Assembly (NCBI RefSeq): GCF_000024865.1
Contig: NC_013595.1
Span: forward strand, 682,001-746,000
From: Streptosporangium roseum DSM 43021
GTDB taxonomy: Bacteria > Actinomycetota > Actinomycetes > Streptosporangiales > Streptosporangiaceae
Direction of reading: 5' to 3'
DNA length: 64,000 nt
How positions within the stretch are numbered: position 1 is the stretch's first letter; every line of letters starts with the position of its first letter. Below the pieces are notes generated by a model. It was not told the origin of the DNA. It did no database searches and saw nothing but the letters and a program-made list of their open reading frames with translations. Positions 34,541 to 44,102 of the stretch are shown piece after piece. The translations under genes and the position numbers were made by a program.

Positions 34541-35758
34541 ATGCACGGGAACGCTTTCGATCCGATCGAGATTCCGCCATGGGTCTGGGATCACGATGAA
34601 AGCAGCCAAATCCTCAAGAATCGTGACGTGGTGGGGCTTTTCAATCTCGCTGTCAAGTACAACGGGGCGAGCCAAACGCGCATCAGCGCAGCGACCGGAA
34701 TAGCCCAAGGCCACGTAAGCCTGATCATCCGAGGGCAGCGCCAGGTCACCGACCTGGAGGTCTACGAACGGATCGCCACCGGACTCGGCCTGCCCGACCA
34801 CGCCCGCATGCTCTTCGGCCTGGCCCCACTCGACACCGCGTCCCCCACCGGAGACCACGGTGACAACCACCAGGAGCAGGCCGACGAGCTGACGGCCCGG
34901 ATCGAAGCGGCCGCCGCCATCGACCCCACCATGGTCATGATCCTCACCACCGACACCAACAACCTGCGTCTCCTGGACCGCCGACTCGGTGGAGTCGCCA
35001 TCGCCGACAAGATGCGCGCCCAGATCTCCCAAGTAGAACGCGCCCACCGGCACGCCGTACGGCCCGGCATCCGCGCCCAGCTCGCCCACGTGCTCGCCGA
35101 GACCTCATCTCTGGCCGGATGGCAGGCCATCGACACCGGCGCCCTGAACGATGCGTGGAATCACTACGAGCACGCCAAAGCCGCCGCCCGCGAAGCCGAC
35201 GATCCCGCGGTGCTCGCCTACGTGTCCGCCGAACAGGCCTACGTCCTCATGGAGTTGGGGCGGCCGGCCGAAGCCACCGAGCTACTCCAGCACATCCACA
35301 CCACCCACCGTGAACGTCTCCCCGGCCGGCTACGGACATGGCTGTCGGCAGCCGAGGCCGAAGCCGCCGCGATCCTCGGCGACGAGACCACCTGCCGCAC
35401 GGCACTCGACCAGGCCGCCGCGCTTCTACCGGAGGGAGCCGCCGACGTGAGCATGCCCTACCTCTCATTGGACGCCCACCACCTCGCCCGCTGGCGCGGC
35501 AACTGCCTGGTGCGCTTCGGCGACCCCGGCACCGTCGAAGACCTCCGCTCAGCCTTGGCCGGGATGGATGGCACCTACAACCGCGCCGAATCCGGGGTCC
35601 GCTGCGACCTGGGCCACGCCCTTCTCGCCAGAGGAGAAGCCGATGCGGCCCAACCTCACATCCAGCGTGCCCAGCAGCTCGCCACCATGACCGGCTCCCG
35701 TCGCCAGCGCAAGCGCATCGAGGAGCTCGCCCGAGCGGTTACGCGCTCACTCCGTTAA
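34541..35758 (+). CDS. XRE-type helix-turn-helix regulator with TPR region
   Basis: The 405-residue protein has an N-terminal lambda-repressor-like HTH (GASQTRISAATGIAQGHVSL, IIRGQRQVTDLEVYERIATG) followed by helical TPR-like repeats (AWNHYEHAKAAAREADDPAV, AYVLMELGRPAEATELLQHI). This architecture is common for AICE activators positioned next to a Nudix gene, comparable to Pra of pSAM2. It overlaps the Nudix gene 3' end by 20 bp in convergent orientation. It likely controls element activation. Confidence 0.85.
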   Translation: MHGNAFDPIEIPPWVWDHDESSQILKNRDVVGLFNLAVKYNGASQTRISAATGIAQGHVSLIIRGQRQVTDLEVYERIATGLGLPDHARMLFGLAPLDTASPTGDHGDNHQEQADELTARIEAAAAIDPTMVMILTTDTNNLRLLDRRLGGVAIADKMRAQISQVERAHRHAVRPGIRAQLAHVLAETSSLAGWQAIDTGALNDAWNHYEHAKAAAREADDPAVLAYVSAEQAYVLMELGRPAEATELLQHIHTTHRERLPGRLRTWLSAAEAEAAAILGDETTCRTALDQAAALLPEGAADVSMPYLSLDAHHLARWRGNCLVRFGDPGTVEDLRSALAGMDGTYNRAESGVRCDLGHALLARGEADAAQPHIQRAQQLATMTGSRRQRKRIEELARAVTRSLR

Positions 35759-36299
35759 GCCGGTCCCGTGCCGCATACAGACCGATCAACGTCCCCGACG
35801 TCCAGATGTCACCGCGGGCAATCATGTCTGGGATCTCCGACATCGGCACCCACTCGATGAGATCGGCCTCGATCTCCCCGGTCGGCTTGCCCACCAGCTC
35901 TGCACCCCGCACCAGGAACAGATTGTGCTCGGAGTCGACCATGCCGGCCATCGGCTGATAGGTGATCAGGTGCTCAATCTCCTTGGGCCGATACCCCGTC
36001 TCCTCCTCCACCTCACGAGCGGCCGTCGCCATGGCGTCCTCGCCCGCGTCTATCAGCCCGCCGGGCAGCTCCCAGCCCCACCGGTCAGCGAGGAAGCGGT
36101 GTCGCCACATCAGGAGCACCCGGTTCTGGTCATCGACCACCACAGCGATAGCCGCCCGATCCAGATGCACCACGTGATGCTCGAACCGCTCCCCGTCCGG
36201 GATCGCGACGTCAACAAGCCCCAATCGGATCCACCGGTTGTCATAGATCAGCCGCTCGCCATGGACGATCCAGCGCGTCTGCTCCTCATTGGTAGCCAC
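35739..36299 (-). CDS. Nudix hydrolase (ADP-sugar pyrophosphatase-like)
   Basis: The 186-residue protein has a complete Nudix box, GGLIDAGEDAMATAAREVEE followed by ETGY. It probably hydrolyses a nucleoside diphosphate linked to another group, such as ADP-ribose. Nudix genes accompany XRE/TPR regulators in many AICEs; whether it controls excision through a nucleotide signal is unproven. A 53-bp internal fragment of a second copy survives at 53479-53531 beside an IS element. Confidence 0.9.
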   Translation of the reverse strand: MATNEEQTRWIVHGERLIYDNRWIRLGLVDVAIPDGERFEHHVVHLDRAAIAVVVDDQNRVLLMWRHRFLADRWGWELPGGLIDAGEDAMATAAREVEEETGYRPKEIEHLITYQPMAGMVDSEHNLFLVRGAELVGKPTGEIEADLIEWVPMSEIPDMIARGDIWTSGTLIGLYAARDRLNGVSA

Positions 36300-36413
36300 A
36301 CAGCGAAGCTACAGCCCAACATCTCCGACGTACACGGGTAGCAGCAGACAGCGACTATCGAGCACTGCCGAATTGTTCAACACCGCTGCATTCGTATAGG
36401 GCACACGAGGAGG

Positions 36414-36977
36414 TCACCTCGGCATGCCCTCGTCAGACTGCGGGGTGAGGGGAGTGCCGTTGGGGGTGAACTGGTGCTTAGCCAGCAAGTCACGCCGAAT
36501 CTGTCGGCGACTGGTAAAAGCGGTCAGACAGGTGCCTAACAGCCAGCCAATCTTGATCCCCCAGGAACCGGGCTCGCCCATCAGTCTGAAGACGTCCGTC
36601 AGTGTGAACGGCAGGAAAACCAGGGATAGCCACGCCCCGAGGAGACGCACGAGGAAGAATCGGCCAAGGACGTCGTCTCGGACCCACCAGCGGTAGCGAA
36701 AGGGGAGCCGCTTACCGAACAGGCGGTAGCAGAGCCAGCGCCACAGGGGCGGGTGCTCCCGCAGACGCCAGACCACGCTGGCGCGCACGACGTCCAGCAC
36801 GGTACGCAGGTCCGGCCGGGTCCTGCCGGGCTCGGCCAGATCGAGAAGGGTGCTCAGGAACTCCTCGCCTCGCGCCTGCATGAAGCGCGGCGGATACGCC
36901 ACACGCAGCAGCAGGTGGCAGCGATCCGCGTATGCGTCGCTTCGGCGTTCGGCGGTGAGGCGCTTGCGGCCGGTCAT
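36414..36977 (-). CDS. Membrane protein partner of PadR regulator
   Basis: A 187-residue protein with at least two hydrophobic segments (FFLVRLLGAWLSLVFLPFTL and GSWGIKIGWLLGTCLTAF) and a long basic cytoplasmic N-terminus. Start ATG at 36977 overlaps the PadR stop (ATGA). PadR genes are often paired with small membrane proteins or transporters that they control. Function is not recognised. Confidence 0.75.
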   Translation of the reverse strand: MTGRKRLTAERRSDAYADRCHLLLRVAYPPRFMQARGEEFLSTLLDLAEPGRTRPDLRTVLDVVRASVVWRLREHPPLWRWLCYRLFGKRLPFRYRWWVRDDVLGRFFLVRLLGAWLSLVFLPFTLTDVFRLMGEPGSWGIKIGWLLGTCLTAFTSRRQIRRDLLAKHQFTPNGTPLTPQSDEGMPR

Positions 36978-37303
36978 CGCGTTCCCCATCCCGGCTGCAG
37001 GGACAGGCGGTTCCGGGCGGTGGCGGCCAGCCGCGTCAGGCGGGAAGTTTCCTCGGCGAGGACGGTACGGCCATGGCCGGTCAGGTCGTAGTAGCGGCGG
37101 TGGCGGCCGGCGACGACCTCTTCCTTGACCACGGACACCAGGCCGTCGCCCGACAGCCGGTCGAGTGCGCCGTACAAGGTGCCCGCGCCAAGCCGTACTC
37201 GCTCCTCCGACAGTTCCTGGACGGCTTTGATCACGCCGTAGCCGTGGAGCGGGCCGTCGGCCAAGGCCAACAGGATGAGATAGCTCTGTTCGCGTAGCGC
37301 CAT
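36974..37303 (-). CDS. PadR-family transcriptional regulator
   Basis: The 109-residue winged-helix protein: YLILLALADGPLHGYGVIKA, LGAGTLYGALDRLSGDGLVS, RHRRYYDLTGHGRTVL. PadR proteins usually repress a neighbouring gene and respond to small molecules. The ATG at 37303 starts MALREQSYL; a longer frame would cross its own operator. Coupled to the downstream membrane protein. Confidence 0.9.
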   Translation of the reverse strand: MALREQSYLILLALADGPLHGYGVIKAVQELSEERVRLGAGTLYGALDRLSGDGLVSVVKEEVVAGRHRRYYDLTGHGRTVLAEETSRLTRLAATARNRLSLQPGWGTR

Positions 37304-37306
37304 ATG

Positions 37307-37318
37307 CGATATATATCG
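37307..37318 (-). promoter_or_regulatory. Perfect 12-bp palindrome before padR
   Basis: CGATATATATCG lies 3 bp upstream of the padR start, with a further 'ttatata' nearby. It is very AT-rich for this genome and is a likely PadR autoregulatory operator overlapping the promoter. Confidence 0.6.
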
Positions 37319-37815
37319 TTGAGCGTTATATAGGTCAATGAGTGATCGCATTCGAACTGCTCAGCCTCGTCGAGGAGCAGACAACCGAGCCATCCATGTG
37401 TCCGGCCCTCGTCGTCTCTGCTGGCCTCGCCGAACCGGCTCATGCAATCCGGTTCTGTCTCTGATTTGCTCAGGAGCGTCCGGTACTCGGCAGAGTCATG
37501 CTCTGAACGAGTTGCCGAATTGTTCTTATGTAGATCAAGCGGCGGCGCGCCGCGCCGCCGTACCCGGCCCTCTGCCGCCCGCCGTCCGGGCGTGCGGCGT
37601 GGGCGCCGGTCCCGGACGACGGCGCCCCGGGCCGTCCACCGACCAGCGCACCCGCCGTTGCCGAACGCACTCGCCGACCCCCGCGACACTCCGCCGCCTA
37701 CCTGATCGTTTCAGCGCCTATCCAAATGCTTCGCGGCCATCCGGATGCTTCGCAGTGGCGCCGGCACCCGTCTCCGTGGCTAGGAACGCTGCAACCGAAG
37801 CCGCATGATGGCTGA
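37319..37815. other. Intergenic region, no gene seen
   Basis: About 500 bp between padR and the DUF4238-like gene (which reads toward it). Open frames here are short, Arg/Pro-rich and look non-coding. I see nothing else. Confidence 0.5.
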
Positions 37816-39036
37816 CTACCTGCGCCGCCCCTTCCGGGTAGGTACCGGTTGCCGTTCACGCTCGGGCCTGGTGTCTACCTTGTCTCCCGGGGACATGTCG
37901 GCAAGACGCGGGAATTGCTCAGCCCACCACCCGTGCCACCATCGAGCAACGGGCCAGGGCGGTGCCCAAGCGTCATCTTGCCATCGGGTCGGTCTGAAGT
38001 AGCGGTACAGTTCGCTTTCGGCACCGTCGACCTGCGGCAGGGGTCCTTCGCGCAGGAATGGTTTCTCCGGCACAGGGGGCACTCGTAGGCCCTTCGCGAT
38101 ATTGCGAGACGGTCGCTCGAACGCCCATTGTGACGCACCGGCAAGGATTTCTCGGTTGATCTCAGCCGTCTCGACATGGTCGAGGACTGGCGGGCCTAGA
38201 GGACGCATCTCCGCGTGAAACAGGACCAACAGATTGGATGGGCTGAGGGGATACATCACAACGCCCGCCGACTCCACACCTTCACGTTCGCTACGAGGGG
38301 AGCCAGGTCCACCAATGGTGATAACCGGTTCGTCGCAAGTGACAAGAATGGGTGGAGCTTCGTACACCACCCAATTGCGTCGGAACAGGTAGTCGCCGAG
38401 AACCGCCGCTATCTGACCGGAACTTGCGATGACCGCGGCATCTGGATTCTGGACCCACACCTCGCCTGTTTGCAGATCATCGAGAAGCTTCCGGTGTATT
38501 GCCACGGTTTCGGGCGTCGGGTCAATACCATGCTTACGGAGCCGCGCCTGGATGCCTTGATCTGTGACCTTGGCATATTGCAGCCGGTAGGTGTCGGTGA
38601 GCATCTCTCGTTGCTCAGCGCGGAAAGCCTTTCCACGGGTGATGCTGAGTGCGAGGTGCCACGCGAACAACGCTAGGTGCTCAGGATCAAGCGCCCGAAC
38701 ATCCCGGTGGCTGATGAGTTCATCAATGACAGTTTTCGCATTGCCCTCTATCCGACTCAGCATTGTCTCGAACAGCAGTGGCGGCACCTGGTCGGCATCG
38801 ACGCCAGGGTGCTCGATCCGATAGAAATCGGTCTCTCGGGCGGCCTTCTCAGGCGAACTGAGGTAGCTGCGATGCTCATCTACCACCGTCACCCGGACCT
38901 TGGAATCTTCAGCCCATCGGTGTAGATACGAAGCCGGGATGAGGTGATGTTTCCTCGGTGGTGACCCCGCTGCGTTCCGACGCGCCTGCTCAAGAAGGAG
39001 CCGAAATTCTGGGGGATGTCTCTTTCGCTTCACCAC
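37816..39036 (-). CDS. DUF4238-like protein
   Basis: A 406-residue protein with the DUF4238 opening motif KHHLIPASYLHRWA and later a TCDEPVITIGG segment and PLSPSNLLVLFHAEMRPLG, which match the usual layout of this family. The biochemical function of DUF4238 is unknown. The family is frequent in accessory regions. I take the tandem GTG at 39036 because upstream codons fall in a dispersed repeat; a second GTG follows immediately. It sits in the cargo part of the element. Confidence 0.75.
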   Translation of the reverse strand: MVKRKRHPPEFRLLLEQARRNAAGSPPRKHHLIPASYLHRWAEDSKVRVTVVDEHRSYLSSPEKAARETDFYRIEHPGVDADQVPPLLFETMLSRIEGNAKTVIDELISHRDVRALDPEHLALFAWHLALSITRGKAFRAEQREMLTDTYRLQYAKVTDQGIQARLRKHGIDPTPETVAIHRKLLDDLQTGEVWVQNPDAAVIASSGQIAAVLGDYLFRRNWVVYEAPPILVTCDEPVITIGGPGSPRSEREGVESAGVVMYPLSPSNLLVLFHAEMRPLGPPVLDHVETAEINREILAGASQWAFERPSRNIAKGLRVPPVPEKPFLREGPLPQVDGAESELYRYFRPTRWQDDAWAPPWPVARWWHGWWAEQFPRLADMSPGDKVDTRPERERQPVPTRKGRRR

Positions 39037-39095
39037 GGGGTCAGCGTACAGACGCCGACCGACAGAAACGGCGGCGTTGACTGAGCAGCAGCTAC

Positions 39096-39475
39096 AACCA
39101 CGCCTCCGGCGGGGGCACTTCAGCGCCGGGATGATCAACGTCGCACCTCCGGAGAGCCGTAGATGGCTGAGGAGAGCCTGATCTTCCCGTCTGCCACGTC
39201 CCAGGCAAGCCCAACAGCTCGACTCCTCCGGGTCAAGGCCGTCTGTGACCGTTGGCATCCCATGACCGAGGAACGTCTACCGGCTGATGTACACGCGAAG
39301 ACGGCCTTGACCCTCCGTCCCCGAGCTGTTGCCCCTCCGGGGTGGGACGAGGCAGACGGGAAGATCAGGCAGGGAGGAGCGTGCGCGTCCGCACGGGGTT
39401 CTCAGGCCGTGCCATTCGCGTGCCAGTAAGGCCGGGGAACAGGGGGGAATCACGGGGACTCGCGGACAGGGTGAG
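39096..39475. repeat. Dispersed repeat, copy 1
   Basis: Shares with 41815-42160 the order 'gcgggggcact..ccgggatga', 'cttcccgtctg', 'gactcctccgg', 'gtctgtgaccgt', 'cgtgcgcgtccgc', at roughly 70-75% identity by eye. A shortened inverted copy is at 49318-49425. The end holds 'ggaatcacggggac', also present near 44400 and 49305. Confidence 0.6.
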
Positions 39476-39725
39476 ACCGCTTCTCACCTGCGCCGCAGCA
39501 GTTCAGGGAGCCGCGCACCGAGATTTTCTAAACTGGTGGTCATGCGTGGGCTGGGATACGCTGATTAAGCGCGTCGCAGAAAACATCGAAAACGAGATCC
39601 GGTTGGATATTGTCTAGCGGGATTTAACTCTGGTGTGAAAACTGTTTCATTCTAACGTTGGCCCACTTTCCAGTCTGCGGATATGTCAATTTAGATAATC
39701 ACCCTCCTTGATTTTAACTTCAATC

Positions 39726-41582
39726 TTAAGACAAAGGATTTTCGTCATCCTTGGCAAGTCGAACAGAGATATGCTCCGGCCAGTACCAGCCAAATTTTAC
39801 GTTTTTCTTGCGACGCCTTATTCTTAGGCTCCAGGGGAAAACTACGGTAATGGTAAAGAAGGCGAGCACCGTAAGATACAGCCACCAACTCCCACTAGCT
39901 CCTTCACGTGCAATGTCCTGCAGGGGCTTCGCCAATATGCCGATACCTTTTGACGTGTCTACCCTTGCAATTATTTCAAGCCCTTGATGTATGTTTGGCA
40001 GCGCGATCACTGCTGCCGCCACCAAGGCTGTTGCTGCTGTGATGTTTGCACGCTTGGAGGATTTCTTTGCTTGTACGGCAACGAGTGCTTCACGTTTCAT
40101 TTCTAGATTGGTTTGTATGCTCTGATAAAGCTCGGGTATCCCTAGCCCGCGGTCGACGCTGGCAGCGATCTCGCGCGCAGTACCGTAGGTGAGAACGTCA
40201 TTGTAGTTTCTTATATTTACGAAATCCTTCACCTGGCGATCTAGGTGTTTTCCTTTTAGGACCGTACGTCGAATCTCATCATCAAGCCTTCTTGCCTGCC
40301 CGTACTTGAACAGGGAGTGCCCGATTACAGTAAGATCGCGGAAATTCTCGGCATGCGAGTATTCTGGATCGGTCGAAGATTTCGAGAAATCCCAGTTTAT
40401 CCGTACGGCGCTGCCCAATGATGCATGCAGGGAAGATGAAGTGGACTCAAAAAGATCGTCGGGTAGGAATCGACGCAATCCTGTCTCCGATATTCTTTCA
40501 TACCACCCGACTCTTGCAACAAGACCAGCCAGCTCCCTGATGTGATGCTCCATCCATTCTTGCTGACTGCGGCATGCGCATTTCAGTTCTTCAATACACA
40601 TTAGCGTATAGCAAATCCAGGACGATCCGCCCTGTAATTTGGTACAATATTTAATTGCCGTCTCATAGATATCAAATATATCGGTCAACGTTGTTGGACT
40701 TTTACTTGACAGCGTCCACCACCATGTCCCTCCTTCAATTTTGGAACCTCTTTGACCTGATAAATTTCGCAGCGAAGACCTTTCGTATCGCGCATACGGC
40801 TTCAAGACCTCCTCGCATATGCGCACAGAAGAAATAACGACACCTTTAGCTGCCGTAGCTCGGATGCGCTCCTGAAGCGAGGAAGAATCGAATGCGATTG
40901 AAAAATGCATTTGTGCTATGCCTGATGAATGCAATACTAAGTCAACATCTATCCATGACTTCGAATTAGCGAAAGGCTCGTCGCCTGTCACTTGACCAGG
41001 AATGTGACCCTGAAATGGTTTGAGCTGAAGGCGGATAAAAGGATCGTTTTGTAAATAGCCGGGCGCAAAAATCTCTTCGTCGACGGCATGTTCAAATCCT
41101 CGGTTGATTAGCTTACTGTGCATACTATTATCAATAATGCTTGTCGCTTCATCAATGACCTCCTTGACGTCTCGCGAATCTTCGGCATCTTTTTCGAGGG
41201 GGCGCCGAACGCCGAAAAAATGTTTGAATATTTGCTTTGCAAGCATCCATCCTAGTGCAGGCATCCTGAAGGACTCTTTTAATATTCCCAACCATCTTCC
41301 ATTTTCGAGAGCGTCGCTAAACTTGGAAATCGCCAAGGCTTGACGCTTATTTTTCAACAAAGACTTAAATTTGGGGGTTACGGCCACGCGCGGACTAGAT
41401 GTAGCGTTAGCTGATTCGGCGATACCGGAACGCAGAAGTTGAGAAGCCACCTTGCTTGCGTTTGCGTCATTTCCCAAATCAAAGGTGAAAATGTAATAAA
41501 CGCCCGTGGGGCCGAGCATTGCCCTATGCGGTTTCCGCTTGAAAGGCCATGACAGAGTAGGCATCTGGTAACGATATGGCAT
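39726..41582 (-). CDS. AT-rich membrane-anchored cargo protein, unknown function
   Basis: A 618-residue protein (start MPYRYQMPTLSWPF, uncertain; an upstream ATG would add residues encoded by a 9-bp repeat). The body is soluble and mixed, with FTFDLGNDANASKVASQLL, WIDVDLVLHSSGIAQMHFSI and a Trp/Cys-rich helical part. Two membrane helices lie near the C-terminus (ITAATALVAAAVIALPNI and WLYLTVLAFFTITVVFPW), then a basic tail. The gene is much poorer in GC than its neighbours, with ATA and AGA-type codons, a sign of recent transfer from another lineage. I do not recognise the family. Confidence 0.75.
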   Translation of the reverse strand: MPYRYQMPTLSWPFKRKPHRAMLGPTGVYYIFTFDLGNDANASKVASQLLRSGIAESANATSSPRVAVTPKFKSLLKNKRQALAISKFSDALENGRWLGILKESFRMPALGWMLAKQIFKHFFGVRRPLEKDAEDSRDVKEVIDEATSIIDNSMHSKLINRGFEHAVDEEIFAPGYLQNDPFIRLQLKPFQGHIPGQVTGDEPFANSKSWIDVDLVLHSSGIAQMHFSIAFDSSSLQERIRATAAKGVVISSVRICEEVLKPYARYERSSLRNLSGQRGSKIEGGTWWWTLSSKSPTTLTDIFDIYETAIKYCTKLQGGSSWICYTLMCIEELKCACRSQQEWMEHHIRELAGLVARVGWYERISETGLRRFLPDDLFESTSSSLHASLGSAVRINWDFSKSSTDPEYSHAENFRDLTVIGHSLFKYGQARRLDDEIRRTVLKGKHLDRQVKDFVNIRNYNDVLTYGTAREIAASVDRGLGIPELYQSIQTNLEMKREALVAVQAKKSSKRANITAATALVAAAVIALPNIHQGLEIIARVDTSKGIGILAKPLQDIAREGASGSWWLYLTVLAFFTITVVFPWSLRIRRRKKNVKFGWYWPEHISVRLAKDDENPLS

Positions 41583-41638
41583 GGCGCCTGTTCGGTGCCA
41601 AGTGATTGACGATCTCGCCCTACCGCAGGGCTGTGAGT

Positions 41639-41675
41639 ACGTCTTGTACGTCTTGTACGTCTTGTACGTTTTCAA
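41639..41675. repeat. 9-bp tandem repeat near the 5' end of the cargo gene
   Basis: About four units of 'ttgtacgtc' in a row. It lies just upstream of the chosen start of the AT-rich gene and could tune its expression or alter an N-terminal extension by slippage. Confidence 0.8.
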
Positions 41676-41814
41676 GGACACGCACTGCGCGCTGGAATAG
41701 TTGATCACCGACTTGCGTGGGATGATCTATTCGGATTGAGATCCGAGACGGGGCTTCTGCCCTGGTGAGAGGCCCCCTTGCTGCTTGAAACACAGTGCTC
41801 TTGAAACCGCTACG

Positions 41815-42160
41815 CCTTCGGCGGAGGTACTCGGCTCCGGGATGACCGTCAACGCGAGACCGCGGAGCCGTAAGTAACTGGGATGAGGCCCGATCGTCCC
41901 GTCTGTCATCAACCCAGACGAAGCCCGCCAGCCCGACTCCTCCGGGATAAGCCGGTCTGTGACCGTAGGGCAACCGATGACTGAGGGACGGCGGCCGGTG
42001 AAGGTACACCCATGACGGGCTTGCACCTCCGTCGCCGGCCCGCTGACTTTCGGATGTGTCGACGGCAGACGAGATGATCGAGCGGGGAGGCATGTGCGTC
42101 CGCCCAGGTCACGATCCCGTTCTAGTTGCAGTTCTAGTTGCAATTCAACGCCGTTCAACC
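41815..42160. repeat. Dispersed repeat, copy 2
   Basis: Homologue of 39096-39475 in the same orientation: 'gcggaggtactcggctccg', 'gtcccgtctgtc', 'cgactcctccggg', 'tctgtgaccgtaggg', 'gtgcgtccgcccaggtc'. No consistent protein is encoded, and both copies lie upstream of cargo genes. Confidence 0.6.
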
Positions 42161-42357
42161 CCGTTCCGGGGAGACCGGCCGTGCCTGTTGGTCTAGGTGG
42201 AACCGATCCGAACGGGCAAGATCAGAGCTGCTAATGCGGTTGGGGCGGAGTACTGCGGCTCCTGGCTGAACATGTGTCCGGGAAGCTGGTCGCACTTGGG
42301 GCGAATCTTTCAGGCAGTCAGCGGAACGAAGACGGCGTTGTCTGTCGTGAGATAGGT

Positions 42358-43611
42358 ATGGCTGACACGACTCACCGATCTGGACTGCCGATGACCGACG
42401 ACCACGAGCCCACTGCCGAAGAGATCGAGGCATTCCAGCGCGAGGACTTCTTCGCCCCCCTATCGGCCTCTGCGGACGAGTACCCACGGGCATGGAACCA
42501 GTCTGCGGCTTTTATCTACAAGAGGATCGTTCGTCCCCTTGCACCTGCTCCACCCGAGTACGTCACCCTGCCTCTACTTGGTGCTGGCATCGGCGAAAGG
42601 CAGTGGGATGTGCCGCTGGCCATCGCCAAGTGGAACATGCTGTGGGAAGCCGCTCAGTTTCGACGCCGGTTCTTCTCAGAAGAGGAGATTCCCGGCGCGA
42701 TGCGCGAGATCGCTGATCGTGGCGACGTGAATGTCGTATTCGTGCCAAGGACGACCACGCGCTACTACGAGTACCTACCCTTGTTCCACTTGCTGTCGCA
42801 CTCAACCCTGGAGCGGTACGGCCTACCCCTGTTACGAGGCGGCCAATGGCCTTTTCTCATCGAGTCGACATCGGTTGACCGCTATCTCCCAGCAGACTTC
42901 GAAAACCGCGTATCCCATGCGTGGGCCTCGGCAGTGTGGCGGCATCTCATACCGGGTTCACCGCAGCGAGCCTTCAGCGCGTCTGACCCGATCCGACTCC
43001 TAGCGCACAACCTGGACTTTTGGCTCCCACCTGTAACTGCCGTCATCCAGGAGATCCTTCGCGCTCTTCCCGTGGTAGATGCCACCGTCGCCGAGGAGGC
43101 TGTACCACTGGATGATGGAACGGTGCTTGAGGGCGCGGTGACCGCCAGTCCTCGCATGGGCTCGGATCTCTGGCGAGGGGAGGCGGAGGCGGCCGAGGTC
43201 ATGCGACTGACAGTGGATCAAGCTGATGCTGATGGCCGGCTACGGGGAATCCTCGACGCTGTGCGCTCCCACCGTGTTGAGGATGACTTCTCTGAGCATT
43301 GGTCATATGCCCGGGAAGATTTCGAGCGCAAGTTGTATCACAAGCGCTCCAAGATCAAGGTCCGGTTCGTCGAACTCACTGACACTATCCCCGTGCAGGG
43401 TCCTGAGACGGAAGTGGAAGCCAACCTAGTGTTCTCCGACTTCCTCGCCCTACTGGATGAGCGTGAGCGCCAAGTGGTCATCCTACTGCACAGCGGCGTT
43501 ACGAGGATTGGTGAAGTAGCCAGCATTCTGGGCTACAAGAACCACAGCCCGATCTCTAAACGCCTAGCACGAATCCGCAAGAAGGCGGCGGCGTACTTCG
43601 AAGTTCCATGA
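42358..43611 (+). CDS. Cargo protein with sigma-region-4-like C-terminus
   Basis: A 417-residue protein. The last 70 residues read as a sigma70 region 4-like helix-turn-helix: FLALLDERERQVVILLHSGV, TRIGEVASILGYKNHSPISK, RLARIRKKAAAYF. The N-terminal 340 residues are acidic and not recognised (FYKRIV-like and RTTTRYYEYLPLFHLLSHS segments). The ATG at 42358 follows a GAGATAGG stretch; an internal ATG at 42391 is possible. It could be a regulator of adjacent cargo. No region 2 motif is visible, so it is unlikely to be a complete sigma factor. Confidence 0.75.
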   Translation: MADTTHRSGLPMTDDHEPTAEEIEAFQREDFFAPLSASADEYPRAWNQSAAFIYKRIVRPLAPAPPEYVTLPLLGAGIGERQWDVPLAIAKWNMLWEAAQFRRRFFSEEEIPGAMREIADRGDVNVVFVPRTTTRYYEYLPLFHLLSHSTLERYGLPLLRGGQWPFLIESTSVDRYLPADFENRVSHAWASAVWRHLIPGSPQRAFSASDPIRLLAHNLDFWLPPVTAVIQEILRALPVVDATVAEEAVPLDDGTVLEGAVTASPRMGSDLWRGEAEAAEVMRLTVDQADADGRLRGILDAVRSHRVEDDFSEHWSYAREDFERKLYHKRSKIKVRFVELTDTIPVQGPETEVEANLVFSDFLALLDERERQVVILLHSGVTRIGEVASILGYKNHSPISKRLARIRKKAAAYFEVP

Positions 43612-43824
43612 CCTGACTCCATTGGCCTGATCAGGCAATCCCGCGGTAGCCAGGAGACCAGGACTCGCCTGTCTAGTGCAGACACAACCGCGGGGTGCGG
43701 TCGGACCCCTTGCATCCCGGCTCTGCTCGGTCTCGAGGGCGTTGGTATGCCAGAGACGTAAGAGAGCCAGGGGAACGGAGCGCACCTAGTTGCGTTCGGG
43801 GCGCGACGTTCCTAGTGTTTACCC
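43612..43824. other. Intergenic region leading into the hairpin array
   Basis: Contains the palindrome GCCTGATCAGGC (about 43625) that may end the upstream transcript. No gene is seen. A promoter for the structured region probably lies here. Confidence 0.4.
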
Positions 43825-44027
43825 CAACATGTAGTAGGTAAGGCGCTCAAATCCACTACATGTTGTGGTTTCCCCTCTGCGAAGAGGGGGCTGGACAGAA
43901 AGAACCGGAGGGCTCGGAACCGGTACCAGCGGTTCCGAGCCGTCCCAGCGGTAAGAAACACCGGAACCAGAGCTTGGATCCAGGCGCTAACTACCCGTGC
44001 CTACACGTGCAGACTAGCCAGCGCCTG
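43825..44027 (+). ncRNA. Candidate structured RNA: four consecutive perfect stem-loops
   Basis: Hairpin 1: CAACATGTAGT (43825-43835) pairs with ACTACATGTTG (43855-43865), 19-nt loop. Hairpin 2: CCCCTCT (43872-43878) pairs with AGAGGGG (43883-43889) around the GNRA tetraloop GCGA. Hairpin 3: CTCGGAACCG (43913-43922) pairs with CGGTTCCGAG (43930-43939). Hairpin 4: CAGGCGCT (43981-43988) pairs with AGCGCCTG (44020-44027). All stems are perfect, and no ORF runs through the region. The array ends 75 bp before a small membrane-protein gene, so a 5' leader or a separate RNA are both possible. Strand is assigned by neighbours only. Confidence 0.55.
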
Positions 44028-44102
44028 CGCCTATGAGCAATCGATGTCCGGTGCCGTTCGGCAGGGTCGCGACCTCGTCCTGCCACGACACAAGGAGAAC
44101 GA

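Noticed and set aside
43825..44027. Retron or reverse-transcriptase-associated RNA
   Set aside because: The hairpin array suggested it, but no reverse transcriptase motif is encoded nearby.
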